The notes under the pieces: model-generated
What the model was told of the DNA's origin: nothing
The model's input: the letters and a program-made list of their open reading frames with translations, nothing else
The model's database searches: none
Translations under genes and position numbers: made by a program
DNA from: Alloalcanivorax venustensis ISO4
GTDB lineage: Bacteria > Pseudomonadota > Gammaproteobacteria > Pseudomonadales > Alcanivoracaceae
Assembly: GCF_015356855.1 (NCBI RefSeq)
Contig: NZ_ARXR01000005.1
Coordinates: 1 to 64,000, forward strand
Direction of reading: 5' to 3'
Length of the DNA stretch: 64,000 nt
Shown here: positions 46,254-55,482 of the stretch, in pieces
Layout of the letters: every line of letters begins with the position of its first letter
Numbering within the stretch: the first letter of the stretch is position 1

Positions 46254-47354
46254 TTATGGATCGTCCGATATCCGCTGAACACGGCCATGTTCCACGTGGA
46301 ACATTCGGGCCGCAGCGCCCTTATGCTCATCAATAGCGGGGTCCAGGTGCTCCCTGTCCACCGCCGTTATCAATGTTTGGTGTGATCCCGCCGCCAGAAA
46401 CCCCAGCAACGTGGCCCGGTGGGTCTGATCCAGTTCAGAACCCAGATCATCCACCAGCAGCGTGCAGACCTTCCCGGCCTCCTGGATCAGGGGAAGCTGG
46501 GCCAGCACCAGGCCGTAGGCCATGATCTTGGCCTGGCCTCGGGACACCCGGTCCCGGGCAAGGCTGCCACCCGCCGTGATCTTGAGCTCGGCACGGTGAA
46601 AGCCGGTGTGGGTAAACCCGCGACGCAAATCTTCATCGCGGGAGCGGGCCAGGGCGTCCAGATAGGATTCGCCCTCCCGGCGCCCGGTCTGCAAAACCAG
46701 CCCGCCTTTGATCTCCGGAGCGAGCAACGCCATCGCTTCCAGCCAGCGGCTTTTCAGCCGCTGCAGATACCCATCACGTAACCGTTCAATACTATCAGAA
46801 CTGGCCGCCAGTTTCTGGTCCCAATAGCCCAACTCCCGGGGGGTTACCCGGCCGCTGCGCAGCAGGGCATTGCGCTGCTTCAGGGCGGCGCTGGCTTCCT
46901 TCCACACCGGCAGGAAGGAATGTTCCACGTGGAACATTCCCCAGTCCAGAAACCGCCGGCGCAGAGCGGAGGGCCCGAAGATCAACTCCACCGACTGGGG
47001 GTGCAACGCCAGCACAGGAAGCAGGGCGGCCACATCGCTCAGGGCACCTGGCGTGGCGCCATTGAGCTTCAGCGACTGGATGCCGCCGGGGGCGCGGCGA
47101 ATGCCGAGCCGGTGATGGTTTTCACCAATCTCCACGCGGGCGAACAGGGTGGCGGCGTCGGCGCCGTCGCGGACCAGCCGGGACAACCGGCCGCCGCGAA
47201 AGGAGCGACCGCCACTGCCGATAAAGTAGATGGCTTCCAGCAGACTGGTTTTGCCGCTGCCGTTGGCGCCGACAATCAGATTCAGTCCCGGCGCCGGCGA
47301 AAGCTCCGCCTGCTGATAGTTACGGAAATCCGTGAGTCGCAGATCAGCTAGCAT
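46254..47354 (-). CDS. recF: DNA replication and repair protein RecF
   Basis: This 366-residue ABC-type ATPase loads RecA at gaps. The Walker A motif G-A-N-G-S-G-K-T is at 33-40, the ABC signature region S-R-G-Q-A-K-I near 268, and Walker B L-L-V-D-D-L-G-S-E-L near 298. Two segments read M-F-H-V-E-H (near residues 140 and 352) because parS sites are embedded in the coding sequence at 46920-46937 and 46287-46304. The second lies close to the C-terminus, where the protein tolerates variation. Confidence 0.97.
   Translation of the reverse strand: MLADLRLTDFRNYQQAELSPAPGLNLIVGANGSGKTSLLEAIYFIGSGGRSFRGGRLSRLVRDGADAATLFARVEIGENHHRLGIRRAPGGIQSLKLNGATPGALSDVAALLPVLALHPQSVELIFGPSALRRRFLDWGMFHVEHSFLPVWKEASAALKQRNALLRSGRVTPRELGYWDQKLAASSDSIERLRDGYLQRLKSRWLEAMALLAPEIKGGLVLQTGRREGESYLDALARSRDEDLRRGFTHTGFHRAELKITAGGSLARDRVSRGQAKIMAYGLVLAQLPLIQEAGKVCTLLVDDLGSELDQTHRATLLGFLAAGSHQTLITAVDREHLDPAIDEHKGAAARMFHVEHGRVQRISDDP
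46287..46304. other. parS centromere-like site (ParB binding), copy 1
   Basis: TGTTCCACGTGGAACA is a perfect 16-bp palindrome at 46288-46303, and the A/T flanks extend it to 18 bp. It matches the ParB-binding parS consensus of bacterial chromosomes. It lies near the 3' end of recF, about 3.7 kb from oriC. Confidence 0.9.
46917..46940. other. parS centromere-like site (ParB binding), copy 2
   Basis: The same perfect 16-bp core is at 46921-46936, with complementary flanks that extend the palindrome to 24 bp. It is in mid recF, 633 bp from copy 1 and about 3 kb from oriC. Confidence 0.92.
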
Positions 47355-47426
47355 GAAAGGGCAAGAAGGCGGGGAAGAGTGGGCGCCCGCTGAAAGCAGG
47401 CGCCGGTGCTTGGCAGGGGGCGCGCC

Positions 47427-48527
47427 CTAGAGGCGCATCGGCATAACCACATAAATGGCCGCCTCGTGCTCCGGATCGGTGATCAGAGCACTGCTGTTGC
47501 TGTCGCCCAGTTCCAGGCGGGCCTGGGTGCCGTCCATGGTGTTGAGGACGTCGAGCAGGTAGCTGACATTGAAGCCGATTTCCAGGGGGCCACCCTGGTA
47601 GTCCACGGACACTTCCTCTTCCGCTTCTTCCTGCTCCGGGTTGTTGGCGACGATACGCAGGCTGCCTTCGGAAAGCTGCACCCGCACACCGCGATACTTC
47701 TCGTTGGAAAGAATCGCCACCCGGCTCAGCGCCTGGCGCAGCGTTTCCCGATCGGCCATCACCACCCGGCTGCCGTCCTTGGGAATAACCCGTTCGTACT
47801 CCGGGAACTTGCCGTCCACCAGTTTGGAGGTAAAGGTAATCGATCCGGCTACAATGCGAATGTGGTTACGACCCAGGGTGAGGCGTGCGTTCTCCGCGGC
47901 GTCGGACAGGATCCGCGCCAGCTCCATGACACCCTTCCGGGGCAGGATCACGCCGGCTTCCTCGCTCTGGCCTTCCAGGGCCGCGTCGCACAGCGCCAGG
48001 CGGTGGCCGTCGGTGGACACCGCCCGCAGCATGCCGGAGCGCAACTCGAACAGCATGCCGTTAAGGTAGTAGCGGACGTCCTGCTGGGCCATGGAGAAAG
48101 CGGTATGGTCGATCAACTGACGCAGGGTATGGGGCGCGATCTCCAGCACCGAACCGCTGTTGTCCTCTTCCTGATTGGGAAACTCGGACGCGGGCAGAGT
48201 GGCCAGGGAGAAACGGCTGCGGCCGGAGCGCACCAGCATTCTCTCGCCGTCCACCTCGAAGCGGATGTCCGCTTCCGCCGGCAGGCTCTTGGCGATGTCC
48301 ACCAGCTTGCGGGCCGGCACCGTGGTTTCACCGGCCTGGTGTTCGCCTTCCAGCGGCAACCGCGCCACCAGCTCCAGTTCCAGGTCGGTGCCGGTCAAGG
48401 AAAGTTGGCCGTCCCCCACTTCCATGAGCACATTGGACAAAACCGGCAGCGTTTGGCGTTTTTCGACCACCGCGGCAACTTGCTGTAGCGGTTTGAGCAG
48501 TTGTTCACGGTTGATGGAGAATTTCAT
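47427..48527 (-). CDS. dnaN: DNA polymerase III beta sliding clamp
   Basis: This 366-residue clamp forms a ring of two subunits around DNA and tethers polymerase III. It starts M-K-F-S-I-N-R-E and has three similar domains. L-P-V-L-S-N-V-L near 28, G-K-F-P-E-Y near 240 and the C-terminal Y-V-V-M-P-M-R-L, which forms part of the partner-binding pocket, are diagnostic. It is 26 bp after dnaA and probably shares its promoter. Confidence 0.99.
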   Translation of the reverse strand: MKFSINREQLLKPLQQVAAVVEKRQTLPVLSNVLMEVGDGQLSLTGTDLELELVARLPLEGEHQAGETTVPARKLVDIAKSLPAEADIRFEVDGERMLVRSGRSRFSLATLPASEFPNQEEDNSGSVLEIAPHTLRQLIDHTAFSMAQQDVRYYLNGMLFELRSGMLRAVSTDGHRLALCDAALEGQSEEAGVILPRKGVMELARILSDAAENARLTLGRNHIRIVAGSITFTSKLVDGKFPEYERVIPKDGSRVVMADRETLRQALSRVAILSNEKYRGVRVQLSEGSLRIVANNPEQEEAEEEVSVDYQGGPLEIGFNVSYLLDVLNTMDGTQARLELGDSNSSALITDPEHEAAIYVVMPMRL

Positions 48528-48553
48528 GTCGCTTTCCCGTTTCAGTTGATCCG

Positions 48554-49957
48554 TCAGGACGTCAGGGTCCTCAGGAGGTTTTGATAATCTTCTTCTATTT
48601 CCGGATTGGATTCGCGCAGCTCCAGCACCTTCCGGCAGGCATGCAATACCGTGGTGTGGTCCCGGCCGCCGAAGCTTTCCCCGATCTCGGGCAGGCTATG
48701 GCTGGTCAGCTCCTTGGACAACGCCATCGCCACCTGGCGCGGCCTGGCCACCGAGCGGGTCCGCCGCGGTGAGTGCAGGTCCGGCACCTTGATCTTGTAG
48801 TACTCCGCCACCGTGCGCTGGATATTGTCGATGCTGATCTGACGGGCCTGCAGGGCGATCAGATCCTTGAGCGCTTCCTTGATCAGGCCGATATCGATCT
48901 GCGCCCCGGTGAAACGCACATGGGCGATCACGCGGCGCAGCGCGCCTTCCAGCTCGCGCACGTTGGAGCGAATGCGCTGGGCTATAAAGAACGCCGCGTC
49001 ATTGGGCAGCTCGACGCGCGCCTCCTCCGCCTTCTTTTTCAGGATCGCGACCCGCGTCTCCAGCTCCGGCGGCTCCAGCGGTTGCGACAGCCCCCACCCG
49101 AACCGGCTTTTCAGCCGTTCCTCAAGGCCGTCCACTTCCTTAGGGAATTTATCGCATGTCAGGATGATTTGCTGCCCGTTTTCCAACAACGCATTAAAGG
49201 TGTGGAAAAACTCCTCCTGGGACTGCTCCTTACCTGCAAAAAACTGAATATCATCAATCAGCAGGGCGTCCACCGAACGGTAGAAGCGCTTGAACTCGTT
49301 GATGGTCTTATTCCGCAACGCCGAGATCATGTCCGCCACGAACCGCTCACTGTGCAGATAGACCACCTTGGCGTTGGGGTTGCGGCGCATCAGCTCGTTG
49401 CCCACCGCATGCATCAGGTGGGTCTTACCGAGCCCCACACCGCCATACAGCAGCAGCGGATTATAGCCGTGGCTGGCCGGGTTCTCCGCCACCTGCTGAG
49501 CCGCCGCGCAGGCCATGCGGTTGGACTTGCCTTCCACGAAAGTCAGAAAGGTGAAGCCCGAATTCAGATTGCTGCGGTGTTTGGCGGCACCGCCCAGCTC
49601 CGGCGACACCGCCTTGGCGCGGGGCTCGATCACCGGCGCCGCGCGGCTGTCGGCGGGGCGGCCACGGGCGGCACCGGCCTCCGGTTGCCGGGGTGCCGGG
49701 GCGGCCCGGGAGCTGCCCACTTCCAACCGTAACTGGGGCAGGGGGCCGCTCTTCAGCTCGCCCAGCACCTCGCTGATACGTTCCACGTATTTGTCGCGAA
49801 CCCAGTCGACCACGAAGCGATTAGGCGCGAAAAGCGTCAATTCTCCGCCATCCTCGGAAGCCGTCACCTGTAACGGCCGGATCCACATGTTGAATTGCTG
49901 GGACGGCAGTTCGTCTTCCAGCCGAGTCAAACAGCGATTCCAAAGCTCCTCGGACAC
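48554..49957 (-). CDS. dnaA: Chromosomal replication initiator DnaA
   Basis: This 467-residue protein binds DnaA boxes in the adjacent oriC and opens it. Domain I begins [14 protein letters not shown]. Domain II is a Pro/Ala/Arg-rich linker (about 95-135). The AAA+ domain has G-G-V-G-L-G-K-T-H near 170, and D-D-I-Q-F near 235. The C-terminal helix-turn-helix has G-G-R-D-H-T-T-V near 430. The start is GTG 49957 with AAGGCGGGG upstream, matching family N-termini; the longer open frame to 50140 runs through the origin and is not coding. Confidence 0.98.
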   Translation of the reverse strand: MSEELWNRCLTRLEDELPSQQFNMWIRPLQVTASEDGGELTLFAPNRFVVDWVRDKYVERISEVLGELKSGPLPQLRLEVGSSRAAPAPRQPEAGAARGRPADSRAAPVIEPRAKAVSPELGGAAKHRSNLNSGFTFLTFVEGKSNRMACAAAQQVAENPASHGYNPLLLYGGVGLGKTHLMHAVGNELMRRNPNAKVVYLHSERFVADMISALRNKTINEFKRFYRSVDALLIDDIQFFAGKEQSQEEFFHTFNALLENGQQIILTCDKFPKEVDGLEERLKSRFGWGLSQPLEPPELETRVAILKKKAEEARVELPNDAAFFIAQRIRSNVRELEGALRRVIAHVRFTGAQIDIGLIKEALKDLIALQARQISIDNIQRTVAEYYKIKVPDLHSPRRTRSVARPRQVAMALSKELTSHSLPEIGESFGGRDHTTVLHACRKVLELRESNPEIEEDYQNLLRTLTS

Positions 49958-50262
49958 ATCCCCGCCTTTACCGTCGATGGTGAATAAGACGTTGCATTCT
50001 ATACCCCCGTCCGGCCAATTATCCACAGCTCCCGGGACCTTTTTCTTTTCACTTTTCCTGTGGATAACTACGGCGGTAACCCTGTGCGTACCCGGGCTCA
50101 CAACTCTGGGGATAACCAGGTGGATCAATTCCGTCCCCAATTGACCACCGACTGTCCCCCGTTCGTCCCCGTGACTTACACACAGTTATACGTCAGTTGC
50201 CAACAGGCTAAACCATTGCTTTATATGGCTTTTTTCCGCTTATCCACAGAATCGGCCTTCCC

Positions 50263-50311
50263 TTACTATTACCACTGCTACTAAAAACATATAAATATTT
50301 AATTCTTTTAG
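50263..50311 (-). other. DnaA-trio-like repeats and AT-rich unwinding element
   Basis: On the minus strand 50283-50263 reads TAG-TAG-CAG-TGG-TAA-TAG-TAA, five of seven units matching the (A/T)-A-(G/A) trio pattern. They are ordered DnaA box (50240-50248), GC-rich spacer, trios, then an AT-rich tract (50284-50311, almost no G/C). This is the order described for the basal unwinding system. Confidence 0.65.
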
Positions 50312-50341
50312 TAACACCCCGACCCGCTCCGGAAAGGCCGG

Positions 50342-50370
50342 TTGACAGCCAGCCCCCGCACGACTATTAT
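50342..50370 (+). promoter_or_regulatory. Sigma-70 promoter of rpmH-rnpA
   Basis: TTGACA (50342-50347) and TATTAT (50365-50370) are separated by 17 bp, close to the ideal housekeeping promoter. Transcription would start near 50377, about 38 bp before the rpmH ATG at 50415. It lies at the right edge of oriC. Confidence 0.85.
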
Positions 50371-50414
50371 CCGCGACCTCTTAAGCCCATGACTTCCTAT
50401 TTGGGGATGACGCC

Positions 50415-50549
50415 ATGAAACGGACATTCCAGCCGAGCAACATCAAGCGTAAGCGTAACCACGGTTTCCGTGCCCGCATGGCCACCAAAAATGGCCGCAA
50501 AATCGTCGCGGCACGTCGCGCCAAAGGTCGTAAACGGCTGACAGCCTGA
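50415..50549 (+). CDS. rpmH: 50S ribosomal protein L34
   Basis: This 44-residue basic protein, [19 protein letters not shown], ends A-K-G-R-K-R-L-T-A. Sequence and length are the universal L34 form. The start is ATG 50415, preceded by GGGGATGACGCC. It is the first gene right of oriC, with rnpA 39 bp downstream. Confidence 0.99.
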   Translation: MKRTFQPSNIKRKRNHGFRARMATKNGRKIVAARRAKGRKRLTA

Positions 50550-50588
50550 GTCAGCCTCCGGCGCTGACCGCTGTCTTCCGTTTTCGCC

Positions 50589-50975
50589 ATGGTGCCAGTG
50601 TCAGCGCCCGATACCCCGTCCTTCCGCTTCACCCGAGAACAGCGCCTGCTTGACGGCGCCCAGTTCCAGGCCGTGTTCAACGCCGCGGACTGGCGGGTCT
50701 CCGACCGTTATTTTCTCATTCTTGCCCGCCGTAACGACCTGCCCCAGGCACGACTGGGTCTGGTGATCGGCCGTCGTAAAGCACGCCACGCCGTGGACCG
50801 CGCCGCGATCAAGCGCCGTGCCCGCGAACAGTTCCGTTTGCGCCAGCATGAGCTGGCCGGCCTGGATCTGATCGTGCTCCTGCGGGGCCCTTGTCCCAAG
50901 GAAGGGGGGCGTTCGTTGACACCGGCCCTGTCCGAGCTGCTGGACAAGCTGCTTGCCAAGCGTGGGCAAGACTGA
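50589..50975 (+). CDS. rnpA: Ribonuclease P protein component
   Basis: This 128-residue RNA-binding protein is the partner of the RNase P ribozyme in tRNA 5' maturation. F-R-F-T-R-E-Q-R-L-L near 12, R-Y-F-L-I-L-A-R-R near 41, and the signature region G-L-V-I-G-R-R-K-A-R-H-A-V-D-R-A-A-I-K-R near 57 are clear. The start is ATG 50589, although the first 11 residues vary in the family. In most gammaproteobacteria yidD follows; here the next gene is yidC, 42 bp on. Confidence 0.96.
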   Translation: MVPVSAPDTPSFRFTREQRLLDGAQFQAVFNAADWRVSDRYFLILARRNDLPQARLGLVIGRRKARHAVDRAAIKRRAREQFRLRQHELAGLDLIVLLRGPCPKEGGRSLTPALSELLDKLLAKRGQD

Positions 50976-51017
50976 GAAACTGCCGTCCGCTTTTTCTCGC
51001 CAGAACCCAATCGAATT

Positions 51018-52754
51018 ATGGATATCCCTCGCGCGTTAGTGATCACTGGTATTGCCGTTGTTTCCTACCTGATGATCCAGGCGTGGCAACGGGACTATAT
51101 GTCCCCGCAGACCACGCCGGTGGCCCAGGAACAAACCCTGGCCGACGACACCGCCCCCGCCAATGACAGCGACCCGCTGCCGCAGCCGGACAGCGCCGAG
51201 GGCACCGTGCCGGAACCCGCCGGCGAGCAGCAGGCCGAGGCGCTGGCCCCGGACTCCCAGAGCGGTGATTCCGAGCAGCGCATTGAAGTGAATACCGATG
51301 TGCTGGCCCTGGAGATCGACCCCCTGGGCGGCGACATCGTTCGCGTGGCCCTGCCGGAATACCCGCGCCACGCGGACACCCCGGATCAGCCGTTCGTTCT
51401 GCTGCAGAACGACGCCGGCCGGACCTATGTGGCGCAAAGCGGGCTGGTCGGCAAGAACGGCACCGACACCGCCGAAGGCCGCCCCACCTGGCAGGCCGGG
51501 CAGGACCGCTACCGCCTGCAGGACGGCGAGAAAGAACTCAACGTGGATCTCACCCTGAGCCAAAGCGGCGGGGTGGAGATCATCAAACGCTATACCTTTG
51601 AGCGCGGCAGCTACCTGGTCCGGGTCAGCCATATTGTCCGCAACAACAGCGGCGAGGCCTGGCAGGGCGCGCTCTACGGCCAGATCAAACGGGACGGCAG
51701 CGAAGACCCGGGCAAAAGCACCCAGGGCTTCATTCCCATGCCCACCTACCTGGGCGCGGCGTACTGGAGCCAGGACAAGCCCTACAACAAGTTGCCGTTC
51801 GACGACATGCAGGACGAGCCGCTGCGGCTCACCCAGGAGGGCGGCTGGATCGCCATGCTCCAGCACTATTTCGTGTCCGCCTGGATTCCCGATGCCCAGG
51901 GGCGCTACACCTACTCCACCCTGTACCGCGAGAACCGCAACGAATACCTGCTGCGCTTCGTGTCCGCCTCGGCGGAAGTTCAGCCCGGCGAGGAAAAGGT
52001 GTTCTACGCGGAGTTCTACACCGGTCCCAAGATCCAGGATCGCCTGGAAGCGATCAGCCCCGGCTTTAACATGACCGTGGACTACGGCTGGCTGTGGTTC
52101 CTGGCCCAGCCGATCTTCCACCTGTTGGTGTTCCTGCAGAGCGGCGAGCTGGATATCTTCGGCCTGCAGATGGATCTCGGCTTCGGGGTCGGCAACTGGG
52201 GCGTGGCGATCATCCTGCTGACGCTGGTGATCAAGTCCCTGTTCTTCAAGCTCAGCGCCACCAGCTACCGGTCCATGGCCAAGATGCGCAAAGTGGCCCC
52301 CGAGATGCAGCGCATCAAGGAAGAGAACAAGGGCGACCGGCAGAAGCAGCAGCAGGAAACTATGAAGCTGTTCCAGCGGGAGAAGATCAACCCCCTGGGC
52401 GGCTGTCTGCCGATTCTGGTGCAGATGCCGGTGTTCATCTCGCTCTACTATGTGCTGCTGGAATCGGTGGAACTGCGCCAGGCGCCGTTCTTCCTGTGGA
52501 TCAACGACCTGTCGGTGATGGACCCGTACTTTGTCCTGCCGATTCTGATGGGCGCGTCCATGTTCCTGCAGACCCGCCTCAACCCGACACCGGCGGATCC
52601 CACCCAGGCCCAGGTGATGAAATGGATGCCGGTGATCTTCTCGGTGTTCATGCTGTGGTTCCCGGCGGGTCTGGTGCTGTACTGGCTGACCAACAACCTG
52701 TTGTCGATCGCCCAGCAGTATCTGATCACCCGCAAGATCGAACGCGGCGGGTGA
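51018..52754 (+). CDS. yidC: Membrane protein insertase YidC
   Basis: This 578-residue inner-membrane insertase has a first membrane segment at about 5-20, a long periplasmic beta-domain at about 40-355 (acidic, Pro/Glu-rich leader), then five segments from about 360. The conserved core has F-K-L-S-A-T-S-Y-R-S near 411 (catalytic Arg of the hydrophilic groove), N-P-L-G-G-C-L-P near 458 and the C-terminal W-F-P-A-G-L-V-L-Y-W-L-T-N-N near 551. Its terminator follows at once. Confidence 0.99.
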   Translation: MDIPRALVITGIAVVSYLMIQAWQRDYMSPQTTPVAQEQTLADDTAPANDSDPLPQPDSAEGTVPEPAGEQQAEALAPDSQSGDSEQRIEVNTDVLALEIDPLGGDIVRVALPEYPRHADTPDQPFVLLQNDAGRTYVAQSGLVGKNGTDTAEGRPTWQAGQDRYRLQDGEKELNVDLTLSQSGGVEIIKRYTFERGSYLVRVSHIVRNNSGEAWQGALYGQIKRDGSEDPGKSTQGFIPMPTYLGAAYWSQDKPYNKLPFDDMQDEPLRLTQEGGWIAMLQHYFVSAWIPDAQGRYTYSTLYRENRNEYLLRFVSASAEVQPGEEKVFYAEFYTGPKIQDRLEAISPGFNMTVDYGWLWFLAQPIFHLLVFLQSGELDIFGLQMDLGFGVGNWGVAIILLTLVIKSLFFKLSATSYRSMAKMRKVAPEMQRIKEENKGDRQKQQQETMKLFQREKINPLGGCLPILVQMPVFISLYYVLLESVELRQAPFFLWINDLSVMDPYFVLPILMGASMFLQTRLNPTPADPTQAQVMKWMPVIFSVFMLWFPAGLVLYWLTNNLLSIAQQYLITRKIERGG

Positions 52755-52778
52755 TCACCCACCGCGGCGAAGAAACCC

Positions 52779-52806
52779 AAGCCGGCCCGGCAAGGCCGGC
52801 TTTTTC
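52779..52806 (+). terminator. Intrinsic terminator of the rpmH-rnpA-yidC unit
   Basis: AAGCCGGC (52779-52786) pairs with GCCGGCTT (52795-52802) around an 8-nt loop, and the T-run continues to 52805. It lies 24 bp after the yidC stop. Confidence 0.85.
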
Positions 52807-52847
52807 TTTTCACTGCCCCTGTCTGGCGTCCCGCCGCCAGGGCTCCC

Positions 52848-52853
52848 TATAAT
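52848..52853 (+). promoter_or_regulatory. Perfect -10 box next to the mnmE start
   Basis: TATAAT ends 6 bp before the mnmE ATG at 52860, with CCCGCC between and no ribosome site. Transcription from it would start at the ATG, giving a leaderless mRNA. No good -35 box is seen. Confidence 0.4.
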
Positions 52854-52859
52854 CCCGCC

Positions 52860-54236
52860 ATGTCCGCAGCCAGCTCCGACACCATCGTCGCTATCGCCAC
52901 CGCCCCGGGCCGGGGAGGCGTGGGCGTGCTGCGTCTGTCCGGTGATCGCGCGCTCGACATTGCCAGATTGCTCATTGGTGAGCGCTCACTTTCGCCCAGA
53001 AAGGCGCATTTCAGCACCTTCAAGGATCCGGAAGGCCAGGTGATCGACGAGGGGCTGGTGCTCTGGTTCCCGGCACCCGGCTCGTTCACCGGCGAGGAAG
53101 TGGTGGAACTGCAGGGCCACGGCGGCCCGGTGATCCTGGATATGCTGGTGGCCGCCTGCGTGCACCACGGTGCCCGCCAGGCCCGCGCCGGGGAGTTCTC
53201 CCAGCGGGCCTTCCTCAACGACAAGATGGACCTCACCCAGGCGGAGGCGATCGCCGATCTGATCGACGCCGGCACCCGGGAATCCGCCCGCGCCGCCCTG
53301 AACTCCCTGCAGGGCGCGTTCTCCCGGGAAGTGAACACCCTGGTCGAGCAGCTCATTCAGTTGCGCATCTATGTGGAAGCGGCCATCGACTTCCCCGAGG
53401 AGGAGATCGATTTCCTCTCCGAAGGCGGGGTGGCCGACGACCTGCGCGGGCTGATCCGTCAGGCGGAGGAGGTGCTGGCCAGCGCCCGCCAGGGGCGCCT
53501 GGTCCGGGAGGGCCTGACCCTGGTGATCGCCGGCCGGCCCAACGCGGGGAAATCCTCGCTGATGAACGCCCTGGCCGGCTTCGACGCCGCCATCGTCACC
53601 GAGGTGGCCGGCACCACCCGGGACGTGCTGCGCGAAGCGATCCAGCTGGACGGCATGCCGCTCAATCTGATCGACACCGCCGGCCTGCGGGAAAGCGGCG
53701 ACCAGATCGAGCAGGAGGGCATCCGCCGGGCGTTCGCCGAAATCAAGAAGGCGGACCGCTTGCTGGTGGTGGTGGACGCCCAGGAAACCCCGGACAACCT
53801 GGATGATCTGGCCACGCTGCTGCCGCAGAGCCAGCAGCAGCTGGACGATCTGGATCTGCCGGTGACCCTGGTGCTCAACAAGGCCGACCTGAGCGGCGAC
53901 CCGCCGGGCCCCCACCCGGAGCGGCCGGATACCTTCATTCTGTCCGCCGCCAGCGGCGACGGCATGGACGCGCTGCGCCGGCATCTCAAAGCCGCCGCCG
54001 GCTACCAAGGCGAGGCGCAAAGCCGTTTCTCCGCCCGCCGCCGTCATATCACCGCTCTCCAGGACGCCCTCGCCGCCCTGGCCAAGGGCGCCGACCAGCT
54101 GCACCGGCACGCCGCCGGCGAGCTGCTCGCCGAGGACCTGCGGGCGGCCCAGCAGGCGCTGGAAGAGATCACCGGCGCCTTCACCGCCGACGACCTGCTG
54201 GGACGTATTTTTTCCTCCTTCTGCATCGGTAAATGA
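52860..54236 (+). CDS. mnmE: tRNA uridine-5-carboxymethylaminomethyl modification GTPase
   Basis: This 458-residue GTPase works with MnmG to modify U34 of tRNAs. The N-terminal formyl-THF-binding domain opens with [15 protein letters not shown] near 8. The G domain has G-R-P-N-A-G-K-S-S near 224, the T-T-R-D switch near 255, D-T-A-G-L near 275 and N-K-A-D near 342. The C-terminus is F-C-I-G-K, the invariant CxGK. The start is ATG 52860. Confidence 0.98.
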   Translation: MSAASSDTIVAIATAPGRGGVGVLRLSGDRALDIARLLIGERSLSPRKAHFSTFKDPEGQVIDEGLVLWFPAPGSFTGEEVVELQGHGGPVILDMLVAACVHHGARQARAGEFSQRAFLNDKMDLTQAEAIADLIDAGTRESARAALNSLQGAFSREVNTLVEQLIQLRIYVEAAIDFPEEEIDFLSEGGVADDLRGLIRQAEEVLASARQGRLVREGLTLVIAGRPNAGKSSLMNALAGFDAAIVTEVAGTTRDVLREAIQLDGMPLNLIDTAGLRESGDQIEQEGIRRAFAEIKKADRLLVVVDAQETPDNLDDLATLLPQSQQQLDDLDLPVTLVLNKADLSGDPPGPHPERPDTFILSAASGDGMDALRRHLKAAAGYQGEAQSRFSARRRHITALQDALAALAKGADQLHRHAAGELLAEDLRAAQQALEEITGAFTADDLLGRIFSSFCIGK

Positions 54237-54346
54237 ACCCGGACGGTATTTTAGGTATCTTGCGTACTGGCTAAATGCCAGCACCGGCCCGGTTCCGGTC
54301 GGGGGATCAGGCAGGATGCGCATGCTCGTGGGGGGCGAATGACGCA

Positions 54347-55387
54347 ATGGGGACAAACGAAACGCTTGAAGTGCAGGGCGCCCAGGGGCAACGCCGGGCG
54401 CTGCTCAAAGCACTGCTGATCATCACCGGTGTGTCCGGTGCTCTATTCTTCGTGATTAACACGCAACGGGGGCTGCACCTGCTGGCCACCATCGAGCTGG
54501 TCACCGGCGCGGCGTCGATGATGCTGTATGTGGTGGTCAGCCGTACCCGCAATCTGCGGGTCTGGACGCTGGTTTATCTGATTCCCTTTCTGACCATCAT
54601 GATGGTGGCGATGTACCTGCCCGGCACCTCACCGACGGTGTTCCTGTGGGTCTACATTATTCCGGTGATCTCCCATCTGTTGTTGGGGCTGCGGCTGGGT
54701 TTCGCGGTGGCGGTGTTCTTCATGCTCACCGCCTTCGCCATTTTCGTGATCAAGCATCCGCGTTTGCTGTACGAATTTCACTTCGCCAGCCTCGCCAATA
54801 TTCTGATTTCCTGCGCGGTGGCGCTGGCCTTCGCCTACGTCTACGAGCGGGGCAGCGAAAAGGCCCGCGCCGGCCTGATGGTGATCGCTTCCACCGATCC
54901 GCTCACGCGGCTGGCCAATCTGTACCGCTTCCGTGAATCCTTCCAGCAGGAGCGGCACCGGGCGCAGCGCTACGACGCCGACCTGACCCTGCTGGTACTG
55001 GATCTGGATTACTTCAAGAAGGTCAACGACACCCACGGCCACGCGGTCGGTGACCAGGTGCTGATTCACGTGGCCAATATCCTGCGCCGGCGGCTGCGCG
55101 CTTCCGACCTGGTGTGCCGGGTCGGCGGCGAGGAATTCACCGTGTTACTGCCGGACACCGGGCTCGAGGAAGCGATCAAGGTGGCGGACAGCCTGCGCCG
55201 CTTGATCCGCGACACCCCCTACCGGGATCAGGCGGTGACGGTCTCGCTGTCCTGCAGCATCGGCGTGGCCCTGTGGGGCCGCGACGGCGACACCCTGGAA
55301 CAGCTTATGGAGACCGGCGACAAACGTCTCTACCAGGCCAAGCAGGCCGGGCGGGATCGTGTGGAAAGCGGCCCGGTGGCGGGCTGA
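54347..55387 (+). CDS. Membrane-anchored diguanylate cyclase (GGDEF)
   Basis: This 346-residue enzyme makes cyclic di-GMP. Five or six membrane segments in residues 20-165 form a sensor-like region. The GGDEF domain (about 180-340) has S-T-D-P-L-T-R-L-A-N near 182, D-L-D-Y-F-K-K-V-N-D near 220, and the active site G-G-E-E-F near 259. An inhibitory R-x-x-D (R-A-S-D) lies five residues before it, so feedback control is likely. The start is ATG 54347. The signal sensed is unknown. Confidence 0.93.
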   Translation: MGTNETLEVQGAQGQRRALLKALLIITGVSGALFFVINTQRGLHLLATIELVTGAASMMLYVVVSRTRNLRVWTLVYLIPFLTIMMVAMYLPGTSPTVFLWVYIIPVISHLLLGLRLGFAVAVFFMLTAFAIFVIKHPRLLYEFHFASLANILISCAVALAFAYVYERGSEKARAGLMVIASTDPLTRLANLYRFRESFQQERHRAQRYDADLTLLVLDLDYFKKVNDTHGHAVGDQVLIHVANILRRRLRASDLVCRVGGEEFTVLLPDTGLEEAIKVADSLRRLIRDTPYRDQAVTVSLSCSIGVALWGRDGDTLEQLMETGDKRLYQAKQAGRDRVESGPVAG

Positions 55388-55482
55388 AGCCGCGGCGAAG
55401 GTGGACCCGTCGCACCCGGTTGCCGATACTGAGTGCCGACCAAGACCCGTCGCCGGCCGACACCGGGCCGCAAGGAGAAGTC

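Larger units (their letters stand above)
49958..50414. other. oriC: Chromosomal replication origin oriC (dnaA-rpmH gap)
   Basis: This 457-bp gap has no gene. Perfect DnaA boxes TTATCCACA lie at 50019-50027 and 50240-50248 rightward and at 50067-50059 leftward, with a one-mismatch box TGGGGATAA at 50107-50115. After the right-hand box come a GC-rich spacer, seven trinucleotides of DnaA-trio type (50263-50283) and an AT-rich stretch (50284-50311). The rpmH promoter is at the right end. Location between dnaA and rpmH matches the Pseudomonas origin. Confidence 0.93.

Noticed and set aside
49958-50140. N-terminal extension of DnaA through an open frame
   Set aside because: It runs across DnaA boxes, has no family similarity, and GTG 49957 gives the standard N-terminus.
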